The notes under the pieces are model-generated. The model saw only the letters and a list, made by a program, of their open reading frames with translations. It ran no database searches and was not told the origin of the DNA. Of a stretch of 9,609 bases of DNA, positions 1 to 6,597 are shown piece after piece. The stretch's first letter is position 1, and every line of letters starts with the position of its first letter. This DNA comes from Chromatiales bacterium (lineage in GTDB: Bacteria; Pseudomonadota; Gammaproteobacteria; Thiohalomonadales; Thiohalomonadaceae), in contig JAOTST010000038.1 in the NCBI GenBank assembly GCA_029864785.1, forward strand, positions 1 to 9,609, in the 5' to 3' direction. The position numbers were made by a program, and so were the translations under genes.

Positions 1-68
1 CTCATAATGGTAAACTTCGGCATGCCTTTCTCGAAGGCTACGAGATTCATTTTAATTTAACAATCTGA
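1..68. other. Left edge: possible end or start of an unseen gene
   Basis: Two partial frames compete. On the plus strand, a frame from 3 to TGA 68 gives a 21-residue tail (NGKLRHAFLEGYEIHFN...). On the minus strand, ATG at 50 opens a frame running off the edge (MNLVAFEKGMPKFTIM). Neither is recognisable and neither has a clear Shine-Dalgarno. A divergent minus-strand gene would make 51-142 a shared promoter region. Confidence 0.25.
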
Positions 69-142
69 GATATTGATTTGCACCCTTCTAGAAATTCAAA
101 ACGACACAGCAGTGGTGTGGTCACGATTATGGCGATGTGTGT

Positions 143-862
143 ATGAGTGAACCCATACGCCTCGATAAACGTCTAGTTGATATGATTCACTGCACGCGTG
201 CTGAGGCACAAAAGTACATCAAGGGCGGCTGGGTTCGGGTTGATGGCGAGGTGGAGATGCGCGCCAATTTGAAGGTGCAGGATCAAGACGTGGCGTTAGA
301 TGCCGATGCCTCGCTCGAACCTATTCCGCCGGTCACTATTCTGCTGAATTTTCCGGCGAGGTTTAATGAAAATGAGCCTGATGCGCCACTGCAACTGATC
401 ATCCCTGAGAACCACTCTGAGGATGATGACTCCGGTATTGATATCATCGATGACCACTTTTATAAACTCGAACCCACCTCACCGCTTGAAGAGGGTGCCA
501 CGGGGCTGATGGTCTTTACCAAGGATTATCGGGTGGTACGCAGACTGGTAGAGGATGATAAGAAAAACGAGCAGGAGTACGTGGTTGAGTTAAACGAGGA
601 GATTGAGCCCGAACAGATTGAGAAGCTCAATGCGACGATGAAACAGGGTAGCTGGCCGTTGCCCAAGGCTAAGGTGAGTCAACAGAGCGAAAAGCGGCTG
701 CGATTTGCACTTGCCTATGTGCGGCCGGGGCAGATTGAATATATGTGTCAAAGTGTTGGGCTTACCGTTGTATCGATGCGACGTATTCGAATAGGCCGTG
801 TGTCTATGGCGAAACTGCAGCCTGGTCAGTGGCGCTATCTTCCGAAGGATTTTCTATTTTGA
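143..862 (+). CDS. S4-domain RsuA/RluF-family pseudouridine synthase-like protein, catalytic Asp not conserved
   Basis: 239 aa from ATG 143; an in-frame GTG at 137 would add two residues. I prefer 143 because MSEPIRL matches how I recall Pseudomonas relatives beginning. No strong Shine-Dalgarno is visible. A five-codon ORF from ATG 129 ends in TGA overlapping this ATG, perhaps by chance. Seen: an S4 RNA-binding segment at about residues 5-50 (RLDKRL, then YIKGGWVRVDG), a catalytic-core-like segment at about 65-220, and the family-typical C-terminal MRRIRIG near 212-218. RsuA/RluF enzymes isomerise uridine to pseudouridine in rRNA or tRNA using the Asp of a GRLDxxTxGL motif. Here the matching stretch is SPLEEGATGL, with Glu116 at the Asp position and Ala at the Thr position. 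The protein is therefore an RNA-binding family member of doubtful catalytic activity. Its stop codon overlaps the start of the downstream exonuclease, suggesting one transcript. Family assignment is firm; activity and substrate are unknown. Confidence 0.9.
   Translation: MSEPIRLDKRLVDMIHCTRAEAQKYIKGGWVRVDGEVEMRANLKVQDQDVALDADASLEPIPPVTILLNFPARFNENEPDAPLQLIIPENHSEDDDSGIDIIDDHFYKLEPTSPLEEGATGLMVFTKDYRVVRRLVEDDKKNEQEYVVELNEEIEPEQIEKLNATMKQGSWPLPKAKVSQQSEKRLRFALAYVRPGQIEYMCQSVGLTVVSMRRIRIGRVSMAKLQPGQWRYLPKDFLF
843..858 (+). promoter_or_regulatory. Shine-Dalgarno and stop/start overlap deciding the TTG start of the exonuclease
   Basis: GAAGGA lies inside the last codons of the pseudouridine-synthase-like gene, 8-9 nt before TTG 859. 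The TTG overlaps the upstream TGA stop (859-862, TTGA). This arrangement favours translational coupling of the two genes and is the main argument for the non-ATG start. Confidence 0.6.
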
Positions 863-1602
863 TTTCAGACTTTCTGCTGCGTTTCATTAAGGGATTAAAA
901 ACTAGATTCAGTGCCAATGAGAATCGGGAGGATTTTCTTCGGATTTTTACAAACCGAACAGAACATTACGCGACTCAAATCGATAAAATTACGATTAGTG
1001 GTCTGCCCGCTTATGAAGGGCATGGACGTGAAGTTGTGCTGGTCGATGATCGTAACTTGCATCATGCAGTCGGCGATCTTATGAAGCAGCGTTATGTGGG
1101 CTTTGATACGGAGTCTAGACCAACCTTCCGTAAAGGTGAGGCCAGCCATGGTATTTCAATTATTCAGATCTGTTCGTCAACCCGCTGCTATCTTTTTCAG
1201 ATGCGCAATATTACGGAGATTGCTCCATTAGCGAAAATTATTGATAACCCTAAAATTAATAAAGTGGGTGTCGGTCTTAAGGGAGATTATAGCCAGCTAA
1301 AAAGTACCTTTCATTTTCATCCTGCGGCATTGGTTGATTTGGCGCCTATTTTTAAAACATTTGGCCGCAAAAATGATGCAGGTTCCAAACAGCTCGTGGC
1401 ACTGGTGATGAATCAAAGGTTACGTAAAAGTAAGCGAGCATCAACATCTAATTGGTCGGCTGAAAAGTTATCTGCGATGCAGTTGGAGTATGCCAGTGAT
1501 GATGCTTTTTCTAGTGTGGATGTCTATCTAAAGTTAAGGGATGAATTTAAGCCGTATGCTGAATTATTAGATAAAAAAATGTTGGATGCATTAGATCTAT
1601 AG
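859..1602 (+). CDS. DEDDy-type 3'-5' exonuclease (RNase D / WRN exonuclease-like domain)
   Basis: 247 aa from TTG 859. The frame stays open upstream to 745, but that part lies inside the previous gene and looks like a shadow. TTG 859 overlaps the upstream TGA stop (TTGA), and AAGGA at 845-849 sits about 9 nt before it, so I chose this rare start. A start at ATT 862 is less likely. The protein is a single DnaQ-like nuclease domain of the DNA_pol_A_exo1 kind. Seen: Exo I FDTES (Asp83, Glu85), Exo II with Asp143 in LKGDYSQL, VDLA with Asp160, and Exo III YASDD (Tyr211, Asp215), which makes it DEDDy. The NW...L...Q...YA..DA pattern before Exo III is typical. All four metal-binding acidic residues are present, so it should be active. 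No HRDC domain follows, so it is shorter than classical RNase D. It probably trims RNA or single-stranded DNA ends in the cytoplasm; the substrate is unknown. It ends 27 nt from a convergent gene. Confidence 0.88.
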   Translation: MISDFLLRFIKGLKTRFSANENREDFLRIFTNRTEHYATQIDKITISGLPAYEGHGREVVLVDDRNLHHAVGDLMKQRYVGFDTESRPTFRKGEASHGISIIQICSSTRCYLFQMRNITEIAPLAKIIDNPKINKVGVGLKGDYSQLKSTFHFHPAALVDLAPIFKTFGRKNDAGSKQLVALVMNQRLRKSKRASTSNWSAEKLSAMQLEYASDDAFSSVDVYLKLRDEFKPYAELLDKKMLDALDL

Positions 1603-1629
1603 AGGTAATAACCTTATTTCTCCTATCGA

Positions 1630-2070
1630 TCAATCTTCTTGTGCTGCTTGGGAGGCATGAACCTTTTCTGCTGCGTACCACTGATTTGTTCCCTCGACCG
1701 CTTTGGATATAAATTGATCAAAGTAGGGCATTAAATCCCCAACATCTTTGGTCTCTGTTCCAAGGCGAAATTCAAACACCGAAACTTCAGGTTCGTTTCC
1801 TAAAAATACGACGCTATAGGTAATAGGTTCTCCTGCCTTGTTCGGGTGGTCGTAAACCCCGGAATGCTCAAAGACGTTATCATCCAGAGACTCAATCAGC
1901 GCGGTGAAGATAGAGCCATCGTTCTCACTCACTACTGAAAACTCATCAGCAGGAAGGGTTCCACTTCCTTGGCGGCTGATGCGCCCATCCTGGTCAAATA
2001 GCATTGAGAGGGCGCTCTGATCATTGCTGACAATATCGATGCGAATTTTTTGAACTTCTGTTTTGTTCAT
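1630..2070 (-). CDS. Conserved-looking hypothetical protein, small acidic cytosolic
   Basis: 146 aa. I do not recognise the family. No signal peptide, membrane segment, metal-binding motif or nucleotide-binding motif is visible. The composition is acidic and probably beta-rich in the first two thirds (alternating stretches such as TYSVVFLG and VSVFEFRLG). A helical end around DLMPYFDQFISKAVEG is followed by a polar Ala/Gln/Glu/Asp tail. The gene begins 20 nt downstream of the YebC-family stop codon on the same strand, so the two are likely cotranscribed. The short gap contains no strong Shine-Dalgarno. It converges on the exonuclease. It is considered real because the frame is long, has a protein-like composition and fills the gap between neighbours. 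No function can be inferred beyond this linkage. Confidence 0.75.
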   Translation of the reverse strand: MNKTEVQKIRIDIVSNDQSALSMLFDQDGRISRQGSGTLPADEFSVVSENDGSIFTALIESLDDNVFEHSGVYDHPNKAGEPITYSVVFLGNEPEVSVFEFRLGTETKDVGDLMPYFDQFISKAVEGTNQWYAAEKVHASQAAQED

Positions 2071-2090
2071 AATGAAATAAGGCGACGAGT

Positions 2091-2810
2091 CTAACTTAAT
2101 TCTGCATTGTGATAGATATTTTGCACATCATCATTATCATTAAGAAGTTCCAAAAAACGCTCAAATTGTTCTACATCATCTCCCTTGATGGGAGTCGTGT
2201 TGTGTGGGATAAATTGAATTTCATCCACATCAAAGTCGATCTCTCCAAAGGCCTCTAGTAGCGCCTGTTTTGCCTTGCCGTACTCGGTATGGGGTGTAAA
2301 TACAGTAATGATGCCCTCTTCATTTTCAATATCGGTAACATCGACATCTGCCATGAGCAGAGCCTCAAGAACCGCATCTTCATCGTCATTTTTGAAGGCA
2401 AGAATGGTTGCGTGATCAAACATATGAGCGACAGCGCCTTGGGTGCCGATTTTTGCCTTGGTTTTAGTAAAACACTGGCGTACATCAGCGAAGGTACGGT
2501 TGGGATTGTCCGTCAGGCAGTCAACAATCACCATGCAGCCACCTGGACCATAACCTTCATAACGGGCAGGAGAAAAATCTTCACCGCCCCCACCTTTGGC
2601 CTTCTCTATTGCCTTATCAATGACATGGGTGGGAACCTGGTCTTTTTTGGCGCGCTCTATCATTCCGCGTAATGCCAGGTTTCCATCAGGGTCTACACCG
2701 CCAGCTTTGGCACAGACATAGAGTTCACGACCATATTTACTGTAGACCTTTGCTTTGGCATCGGAGGTTTTAGCCATTGATTCTTTACGGTTCTGATAGG
2801 CTCTGCCCAT
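2091..2810 (-). CDS. YebC/PmpR (TACO1) family protein, YeeN-like paralogue
   Basis: 239 aa, full length for the family. Seen: the N-terminus [15 protein letters not shown], which replaces the MAGHSKWANIKHRK of canonical YebC; the helical block with [19 protein letters not shown]; the glycine stretch and RYEGYGPGG at about residues 73-91; [10 protein letters not shown]; and the C-terminal acidic end with [11 protein letters not shown]. The N-terminus and ending resemble E. coli YeeN more than YebC. Family members were long annotated as transcriptional regulators; more recent work links YebC-type proteins, including mitochondrial TACO1, to translation through difficult proline-rich stretches. 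Which role applies here is inference. Start ATG 2810 has GGAG at 2821-2824 on the minus strand, 10 nt upstream. It is the first gene of a probable two-gene unit with the hypothetical protein ending at 1630, and is divergent from the histidine kinase. Confidence 0.93.
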   Translation of the reverse strand: MGRAYQNRKESMAKTSDAKAKVYSKYGRELYVCAKAGGVDPDGNLALRGMIERAKKDQVPTHVIDKAIEKAKGGGGEDFSPARYEGYGPGGCMVIVDCLTDNPNRTFADVRQCFTKTKAKIGTQGAVAHMFDHATILAFKNDDEDAVLEALLMADVDVTDIENEEGIITVFTPHTEYGKAKQALLEAFGEIDFDVDEIQFIPHNTTPIKGDDVEQFERFLELLNDNDDVQNIYHNAELS

Positions 2811-3067
2811 TGCGTTTCTGCTCCGTTAAAAGTGGGGGAAAGAGTGAATTTTACAGGGATGCCTTTCTATAGGGAACCTTTATGACAAAATTGATTCTTA
2901 TTCACGAACCTAACGTGCTGATTTTACAGTGCAAATCATGCAAATTGTGATTACAATGAAATTTATAGAAAAAGAAAAAATATTATTTTGAATAATCGCT
3001 CTGATAGTCCAAAGAGTTCCCACAAAAAGCGAACGATACTTTTCGCATTTATATAGAGTGTTAGCAC
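2811..3067. other. Divergent intergenic region between YebC-family gene and histidine kinase
   Basis: 257 nt that must hold the promoters of two divergent units. The middle and right parts are AT-rich (about 2950-3000). I could not pair convincing -35 and -10 boxes on either strand. Small inverted repeats such as ATTATT/AATAAT at 2982-2996 are too weak to name. A 22-codon ORF at 2882-2950 is listed separately. Confidence 0.5.
2882..2950 (+). CDS. Possible 22-aa small ORF in the divergent gap
   Basis: ATG 2882 to TGA 2950 encodes a 22-residue peptide ending CKSCKL, which contains a CxxC pair. AGGGA at 2871-2875 lies 6 nt before the ATG, a good Shine-Dalgarno spacing. No promoter is evident and nothing else supports translation. 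An ORF of this size arises easily by chance, so this is a candidate only. Confidence 0.15.
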   Translation: MTKLILIHEPNVLILQCKSCKL

Positions 3068-4804
3068 TTGAGAACAGAAGCATTGCTTCCTAATAACTCC
3101 CAAAATAATTTTGCGGATAATAGAGCCATTCCATTAAAGATATGGTTAGCAGTATTGTCGGTCATTTTGTTGGTATTTTTTATGGGCTACCTGACTGATC
3201 GGGTCGTGAGTGAGATAGAACAGCAAAATATCAGGGCGTCAGTTATTGATAATTTGGGGACGATACGCGCAAAACTGGAGGGAACCGTTAGCAACAATCT
3301 TATGATTGTTAGAGGATTGGTGGCGGAGGTGATCGATGAGCCGTACCTTGCTCAAGATCAATTTTCTAAATTTGTCCATAATTTGATGAGGGTGGATAGC
3401 CAGCTGCGCAATATTGGCGCAGCTCCAGGTCTGGTCGTTTCAATGATGTATCCCCTTGCCGGAAACGAAGCCGCTATAGGAATCGACTATAGAACACATC
3501 CTCAGCAGCGAGAGGCCGCCATGCGTGCGGTTAATAGTGGTCAAATGGTTATCGCTGGGCCGGTGAATCTGGCTCAAGGGGGGAGAGGGTTTGTGGCCAG
3601 ACTCCCTGTCTATCTACCATCAACAACGACTGAAAAAGAATTATGGGGATTGATCTCCGCTGTTATTGATGTGGATAAGGTCTATAAAACGGCGGGATTG
3701 ACCGACCCTTCGTTAGCTCTTGATGTAGCTATTCGTGGCAAGGATGGTCTGGGATCTCATGGCGCGATATTTTATGGGGATGAAAACCTTTTTGAGGGGC
3801 ATAAAAACGTTATCCTTAAGGTCACCTTGCCGAGTGGATCATGGCAGTTGGCGGCAAGACCTCAAGGAGGATGGAACACAGATAATCTTTTTAGGGATTG
3901 GATAGTTGCGGCCACTCTTCTATTTGCTCTGATACTGGCATCACTTACATTTTCATGGATGAGAAACTATGAAAGAAGGCGCGTCGTTGAAAAAGAGCTG
4001 AGGAATCATCATGAGGAGCTTGAGGCGCTTGTAGCGGTAAAAACAGCTGACCTTCAAAGTGCTAAAGAGGCGGCTGAAGAGGCCAACCATGCCAAGAGCT
4101 CATTTTTGGCAAATATGTCGCATGAATTGCGGACGCCAATGCATGCGATTATTAATTTTTCTAGGATGGGTGGGAAAAAATTTGATAGCGTGCCACCGGA
4201 TAAACTAAAAGAATTTTTCGAAAATATCAGTCAAAGTGCCGATCGTTTATTGCTGCTCCTTAATGACCTGCTCGATCTATCCAAGTTGGAAGCTGGACGC
4301 ATGGAGTTGGATAGACACCGATATGATGTGAGGGCTGTTCTTAATGTTGGTGTCGGTGAATTTCGTGAGCTGGCTAAACTTAATTCGATAGAGATCAATT
4401 TGGAAGAAAGCAAAATAGATCTAGTGACACGCTTTGATCAAAATAAGTTACTACAGGTGATCCATAATCTTCTCTCTAATGCCATTAAATTTTCACCTGA
4501 CGGAGGGGATATTTTTATCTCATTTGACCAAGGTGAAATTAAAATAGAGGCGAATGAGGACGGCGACCAAATGGTTAAATCGATCATGTTCTCAGTATCA
4601 GATAGTGGGATAGGGATTCCTGAAGATGAGCTTGAAGGTGTTTTTGATAAATTTGTTCAGTCAAGAAAAACACATAGTGGCGCCGGTGGAACGGGTCTGG
4701 GTCTAGCAATTTGCAAAGAGATTGTTGAGAGGCATGGCGGTACTATATGGGCAGAAAATAGTGAAGCAGGATCTCGATTTACTGTTGCTCTTCCTAGAGA
4801 GTGA
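3068..4804 (+). CDS. CHASE-domain transmembrane sensor histidine kinase
   Basis: 578 aa. The frame is closed by TAG at 3062-3064, so the start is TTG 3068 (GAGTG at 3056-3060 is a weak Shine-Dalgarno) or TTG 3083; no ATG is available before the membrane segment. Domains seen in order: TM1 about 25-43; a periplasmic CHASE-type sensor about 75-265 with the characteristic YPLAGNEAAIGIDYR, VIAGPVNLAQGG and ISAVIDVDKV stretches; TM2 about 277-297; a coiled-coil linker about 300-345; HisKA with phospho-acceptor His352 in SHELRTP; and HATPase_c with N-box HNLLSNA (Asn467, Asn471), G1 DSGIGIP from 512, F-box FDKF and G2 GGTGLGL around 540-546. All kinase motifs are intact, so it should autophosphorylate. 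CHASE domains bind small extracellular ligands, but the ligand here is unknown. There is no receiver domain and no response-regulator gene nearby, so it is an orphan in this window and likely signals to a distant regulator. Confidence 0.93.
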   Translation: MRTEALLPNNSQNNFADNRAIPLKIWLAVLSVILLVFFMGYLTDRVVSEIEQQNIRASVIDNLGTIRAKLEGTVSNNLMIVRGLVAEVIDEPYLAQDQFSKFVHNLMRVDSQLRNIGAAPGLVVSMMYPLAGNEAAIGIDYRTHPQQREAAMRAVNSGQMVIAGPVNLAQGGRGFVARLPVYLPSTTTEKELWGLISAVIDVDKVYKTAGLTDPSLALDVAIRGKDGLGSHGAIFYGDENLFEGHKNVILKVTLPSGSWQLAARPQGGWNTDNLFRDWIVAATLLFALILASLTFSWMRNYERRRVVEKELRNHHEELEALVAVKTADLQSAKEAAEEANHAKSSFLANMSHELRTPMHAIINFSRMGGKKFDSVPPDKLKEFFENISQSADRLLLLLNDLLDLSKLEAGRMELDRHRYDVRAVLNVGVGEFRELAKLNSIEINLEESKIDLVTRFDQNKLLQVIHNLLSNAIKFSPDGGDIFISFDQGEIKIEANEDGDQMVKSIMFSVSDSGIGIPEDELEGVFDKFVQSRKTHSGAGGTGLGLAICKEIVERHGGTIWAENSEAGSRFTVALPRE

Positions 4805-4899
4805 TTGTTAGTAACTCAAAGGGCTTAAAATTTAGAGATAAATTTAACAATTTGTCGGCAGATGTAAATTTTCTGATGATGTGGTAGATTTCATCGCTA

Positions 4900-4927
4900 G
4901 GTGAAAAATTAATCGATAAATTTCACC
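4900..4927. repeat. Inverted repeat GGTGAAA/TTTCACC in the lipoprotein upstream region
   Basis: Perfect 7-bp arms at 4900-4906 and 4921-4927 are separated by 14 AT-rich bases, in the gap between the kinase stop and the lipoprotein start. No T-run follows, so it is not an obvious terminator of the kinase gene. It could be an operator half-site pair or chance in an AT-rich gap. Confidence 0.35.
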
Positions 4928-4941
4928 GTACCATAAATAGA

Positions 4942-4960
4942 CTTGATCGCTGTGATCAAG
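4942..4960. promoter_or_regulatory. Palindrome CTTGATC-N5-GATCAAG, operator candidate for the lipoprotein gene
   Basis: Perfect 7-bp arms with a 5-nt centre, placed 25 nt before the lipoprotein ATG and just after an AT-rich CATAAAT stretch that could serve as a -10. The core resembles an FNR/CRP-type half-site pair (TTGAT...ATCAA), but the gap between half-sites is 7 nt rather than the 4 of FNR. A repressor operator fits the position. No cognate regulator is encoded in the window. Confidence 0.4.
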
Positions 4961-4985
4961 GGCGCTTAATGATAAGGACTATAGA

Positions 4986-5798
4986 ATGAAAAAACGGATA
5001 CTACTTATTTTACTCTCCTTCGCGGTTATTTCTTGCGGAGAACAGGTAAAAGTTGACAGAAATGTAATGAAAAATATTAAGACGGTTGCTGTCATCTATA
5101 CGATAAAGGCTAAGATTGCTCATCGTGATGATTCCCGTGAGGATGACTCTGACTTGGGGGCCTGGCCTGCAAACACGAGTGCCTATGGATTTGGTGAAAA
5201 TGCCGCTAACTTGGCATTTCCAGAGTTATTGAATGAATTGAATAATCAAAACTTACCTTTCAAGGTTTTGACTGTTAACCAATTAAAGGCAAACGCAGCT
5301 TTTATGGCGTTACAGCCTGAAGTGAAGGTTAAGGATGCAAGCGATGAGGTGATGAGAGCAGCATTGACCTCTGTAAGTTCTGATAGCGGAGCCTCAGGCC
5401 CAACCGGATTTGTTCATCTGCAACTTCCTGATGAATGGGAAGACGATGGAAATGCGCTTACAGGCGAGAAGGGTGAAATGGCGTACATAAAGAATGCGAT
5501 AAAGGCCTTAGGTGTTGATGCTGTTCTGGTTATCTCTGACCGTGGCGCTTCATACCAGTGTCGTGCGGCCTGTATTTTAGGCAATGGTGATGCCACTATG
5601 GGCGGCGCTTTAAATACGGCATTAGTCAGTAAAAGCGGTTCGATTCTCTTTAATTTAAACAGTTGGTTTGATGGCTCGTCTCACGCCCTAATGGCTCGTT
5701 ATATCGTTAATCCATTGCAGCGTGATAAGCTCTACACACAACACGGCATCAATACAGCGAAGAATTTTGCGCAAACATATCGTGAAAGCATGATGTAA
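4986..5798 (+). CDS. Unrecognised outer-membrane lipoprotein
   Basis: 270 aa from ATG 4986, with AAGGA at 4974-4978 seven nt upstream. The N-terminus is a textbook lipoprotein signal: MKKR, a hydrophobic core, then lipobox VISC with Cys17. Gly at +2 rather than Asp suggests sorting to the outer membrane. The mature part contains KNIKTVAVIYTI near 30-40, an acidic region about 48-57 (DDSREDDSD), a Gly/Ala-rich stretch, and VDAVLVISDRGASYQC near 178-193. It also has two more cysteines close together in CRAACILG. The alternation of a short strand and conserved-looking VLVISD hints at a compact alpha/beta domain. I do not recognise the family and assign no function. It follows the histidine kinase by 181 nt, has candidate operators upstream and a strong terminator downstream, so it is probably a single-gene unit. 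Confidence 0.85.
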   Translation: MKKRILLILLSFAVISCGEQVKVDRNVMKNIKTVAVIYTIKAKIAHRDDSREDDSDLGAWPANTSAYGFGENAANLAFPELLNELNNQNLPFKVLTVNQLKANAAFMALQPEVKVKDASDEVMRAALTSVSSDSGASGPTGFVHLQLPDEWEDDGNALTGEKGEMAYIKNAIKALGVDAVLVISDRGASYQCRAACILGNGDATMGGALNTALVSKSGSILFNLNSWFDGSSHALMARYIVNPLQRDKLYTQHGINTAKNFAQTYRESMM

Positions 5799-5820
5799 TA
5801 TTAATAGCGAACTATTAATA
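5799..5820 (+). repeat. 9-bp perfect inverted repeat with CGAA loop directly after the lipoprotein stop
   Basis: TATTAATAG (5799-5807), loop CGAA, CTATTAATA (5812-5820), starting at the base after the TAA stop. No T-run follows, so it is not itself a classic terminator. It may protect the mRNA 3' end. A third copy of TATTAATAG, extended to an 11-bp direct repeat TATTAATAGCG, lies at 5866-5876 beyond the terminator. Confidence 0.6.
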
Positions 5821-5832
5821 AACTGAAATAGA

Positions 5833-5866
5833 CCCCGCGTTCTTTTAAGAGCGCGGGGTTTTTATT
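5833..5866 (+). terminator. Rho-independent terminator after the lipoprotein gene
   Basis: GC-rich stem CCCCGCG (5833-5839) with CGCGGGG (5852-5858), continued by a GT wobble and TCT/AGA pairs to a short loop, then TTTTTATT from 5859. This is a strong intrinsic terminator and separates the lipoprotein transcript from the DUF1456 unit. Confidence 0.92.
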
Positions 5867-5978
5867 ATTAATAGCGCTAATACTAGCAAGAAAGAGTAAC
5901 TCTAAATCTGTTAAAATCGTCATCAAATTAGGCAGAAGGCTATTGTGGCTCAGATGCAAATTAAGATGGAACATGCTC

Positions 5979-6578
5979 GTGACTAATAACGATATACTTC
6001 GACGTATTCGCTACACCTTTGATTTTAACGATAAAAAGATGATCGCCGTGTTTGCTTTGGCCGATTGTATTGTCACTCGTGAGCAGATTAGTGATTGGCT
6101 AAAACAGGATGAAGATCCCGCATTTAAGGAGTGTGATGACACGTTGCTGGCAACTTTTCTGAATGGCCTGATTATTTTTAAGCGGGGTAAAAAAGAGGGG
6201 CCACAACCTGAGCCCGAGAAGCGCCTGACCAACAACATTATCTTTAGAAAATTAAAAATCGCATTAGACCTGCAAGCCGATGATATTTTAGAAATTCTGG
6301 ATCGGGCCAATTTTAATATTAGCAAGCATGAGCTCAGCGCCTTTTTCCGTAAGAAGGGGCATAAACACTATCGTGAATGTAAAGAGCAGATTCTGCGTAA
6401 ATTTTTAAAAGGTACGCAGCTGAAGTATCGAAAAAGTTGTGAGCCAGAAAGTGAACTAGAAGATGAGCCGAAAGATGAAAGTGTCTGGAAGACAAAACCT
6501 AAGGCTGAGCCGAAACAAAAACCGAATACGAAGCCTGCGGTAAAGTCTAAGCCCAAACTCTCTCTGCAGAAAAAATAG
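5979..6578 (+). CDS. yehS: DUF1456 family protein (YehS-like) with Lys/Pro/Glu-rich tail
   Basis: 199 aa from GTG 5979. The frame extends back to TTG 5943 and contains ATG 5973, but MTNNDILRRIRY fits the family N-terminus, and AAGATGGA at 5963-5970 sits 8 nt before the GTG. The body contains two copies of the same roughly 68-residue unit: the first begins NNDILRRIRYTFDF and ends TFLNGLI; the second begins NNIIFRKLKIALDL and ends KFLKGTQLKYR. They are joined by GPQPEPEKRLT. This duplicated architecture is DUF1456, known from E. coli YehS, whose biochemical role is not established to my knowledge. The last 40 or so residues are low-complexity (alternating Glu/Asp, then Lys-Pro runs such as KPKAEPKQKPNTKP), an addition absent from E. 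coli YehS as I recall it. The tail is likely disordered and positively charged at the end. The protein has no signal peptide and is cytosolic. It is probably cotranscribed with the cytochrome gene 19 nt downstream. Confidence 0.9.
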   Translation: MTNNDILRRIRYTFDFNDKKMIAVFALADCIVTREQISDWLKQDEDPAFKECDDTLLATFLNGLIIFKRGKKEGPQPEPEKRLTNNIIFRKLKIALDLQADDILEILDRANFNISKHELSAFFRKKGHKHYRECKEQILRKFLKGTQLKYRKSCEPESELEDEPKDESVWKTKPKAEPKQKPNTKPAVKSKPKLSLQKK

Positions 6579-6597
6579 CGCTAGCGATTCACTTTTA

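Noticed and set aside
745..858. N-terminal extension of the exonuclease frame back to 745
   Set aside because: It lies wholly inside the pseudouridine-synthase-like gene, is Cys/Trp/Tyr-rich and shows no family similarity; the Shine-Dalgarno favours TTG 859.
1603..1614. AGGT-AATA-ACCT hairpin as bidirectional terminator between convergent genes
   Set aside because: Only four base pairs, with no adequate T-run on either strand.
2289..2672. 127-codon plus-strand frame
   Set aside because: Antisense shadow of the YebC-family gene, whose motifs are unmistakable on the minus strand.
4942..4960. FNR box upstream of the lipoprotein gene
   Set aside because: Half-sites TTGAT and ATCAA match, but the gap is 7 nt and FNR needs 4; kept only as a generic palindrome.
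5954..5986. Ten-codon leader peptide overlapping the DUF1456 start
   Set aside because: The nearest purine-rich stretch is too far upstream and the peptide has no attenuation-like composition.
6368..6556. Minus-strand Ser/Gly/Phe-rich frame
   Set aside because: Mirror image of the Lys/Glu/Pro-rich tail of the DUF1456 protein, a low-complexity artefact.
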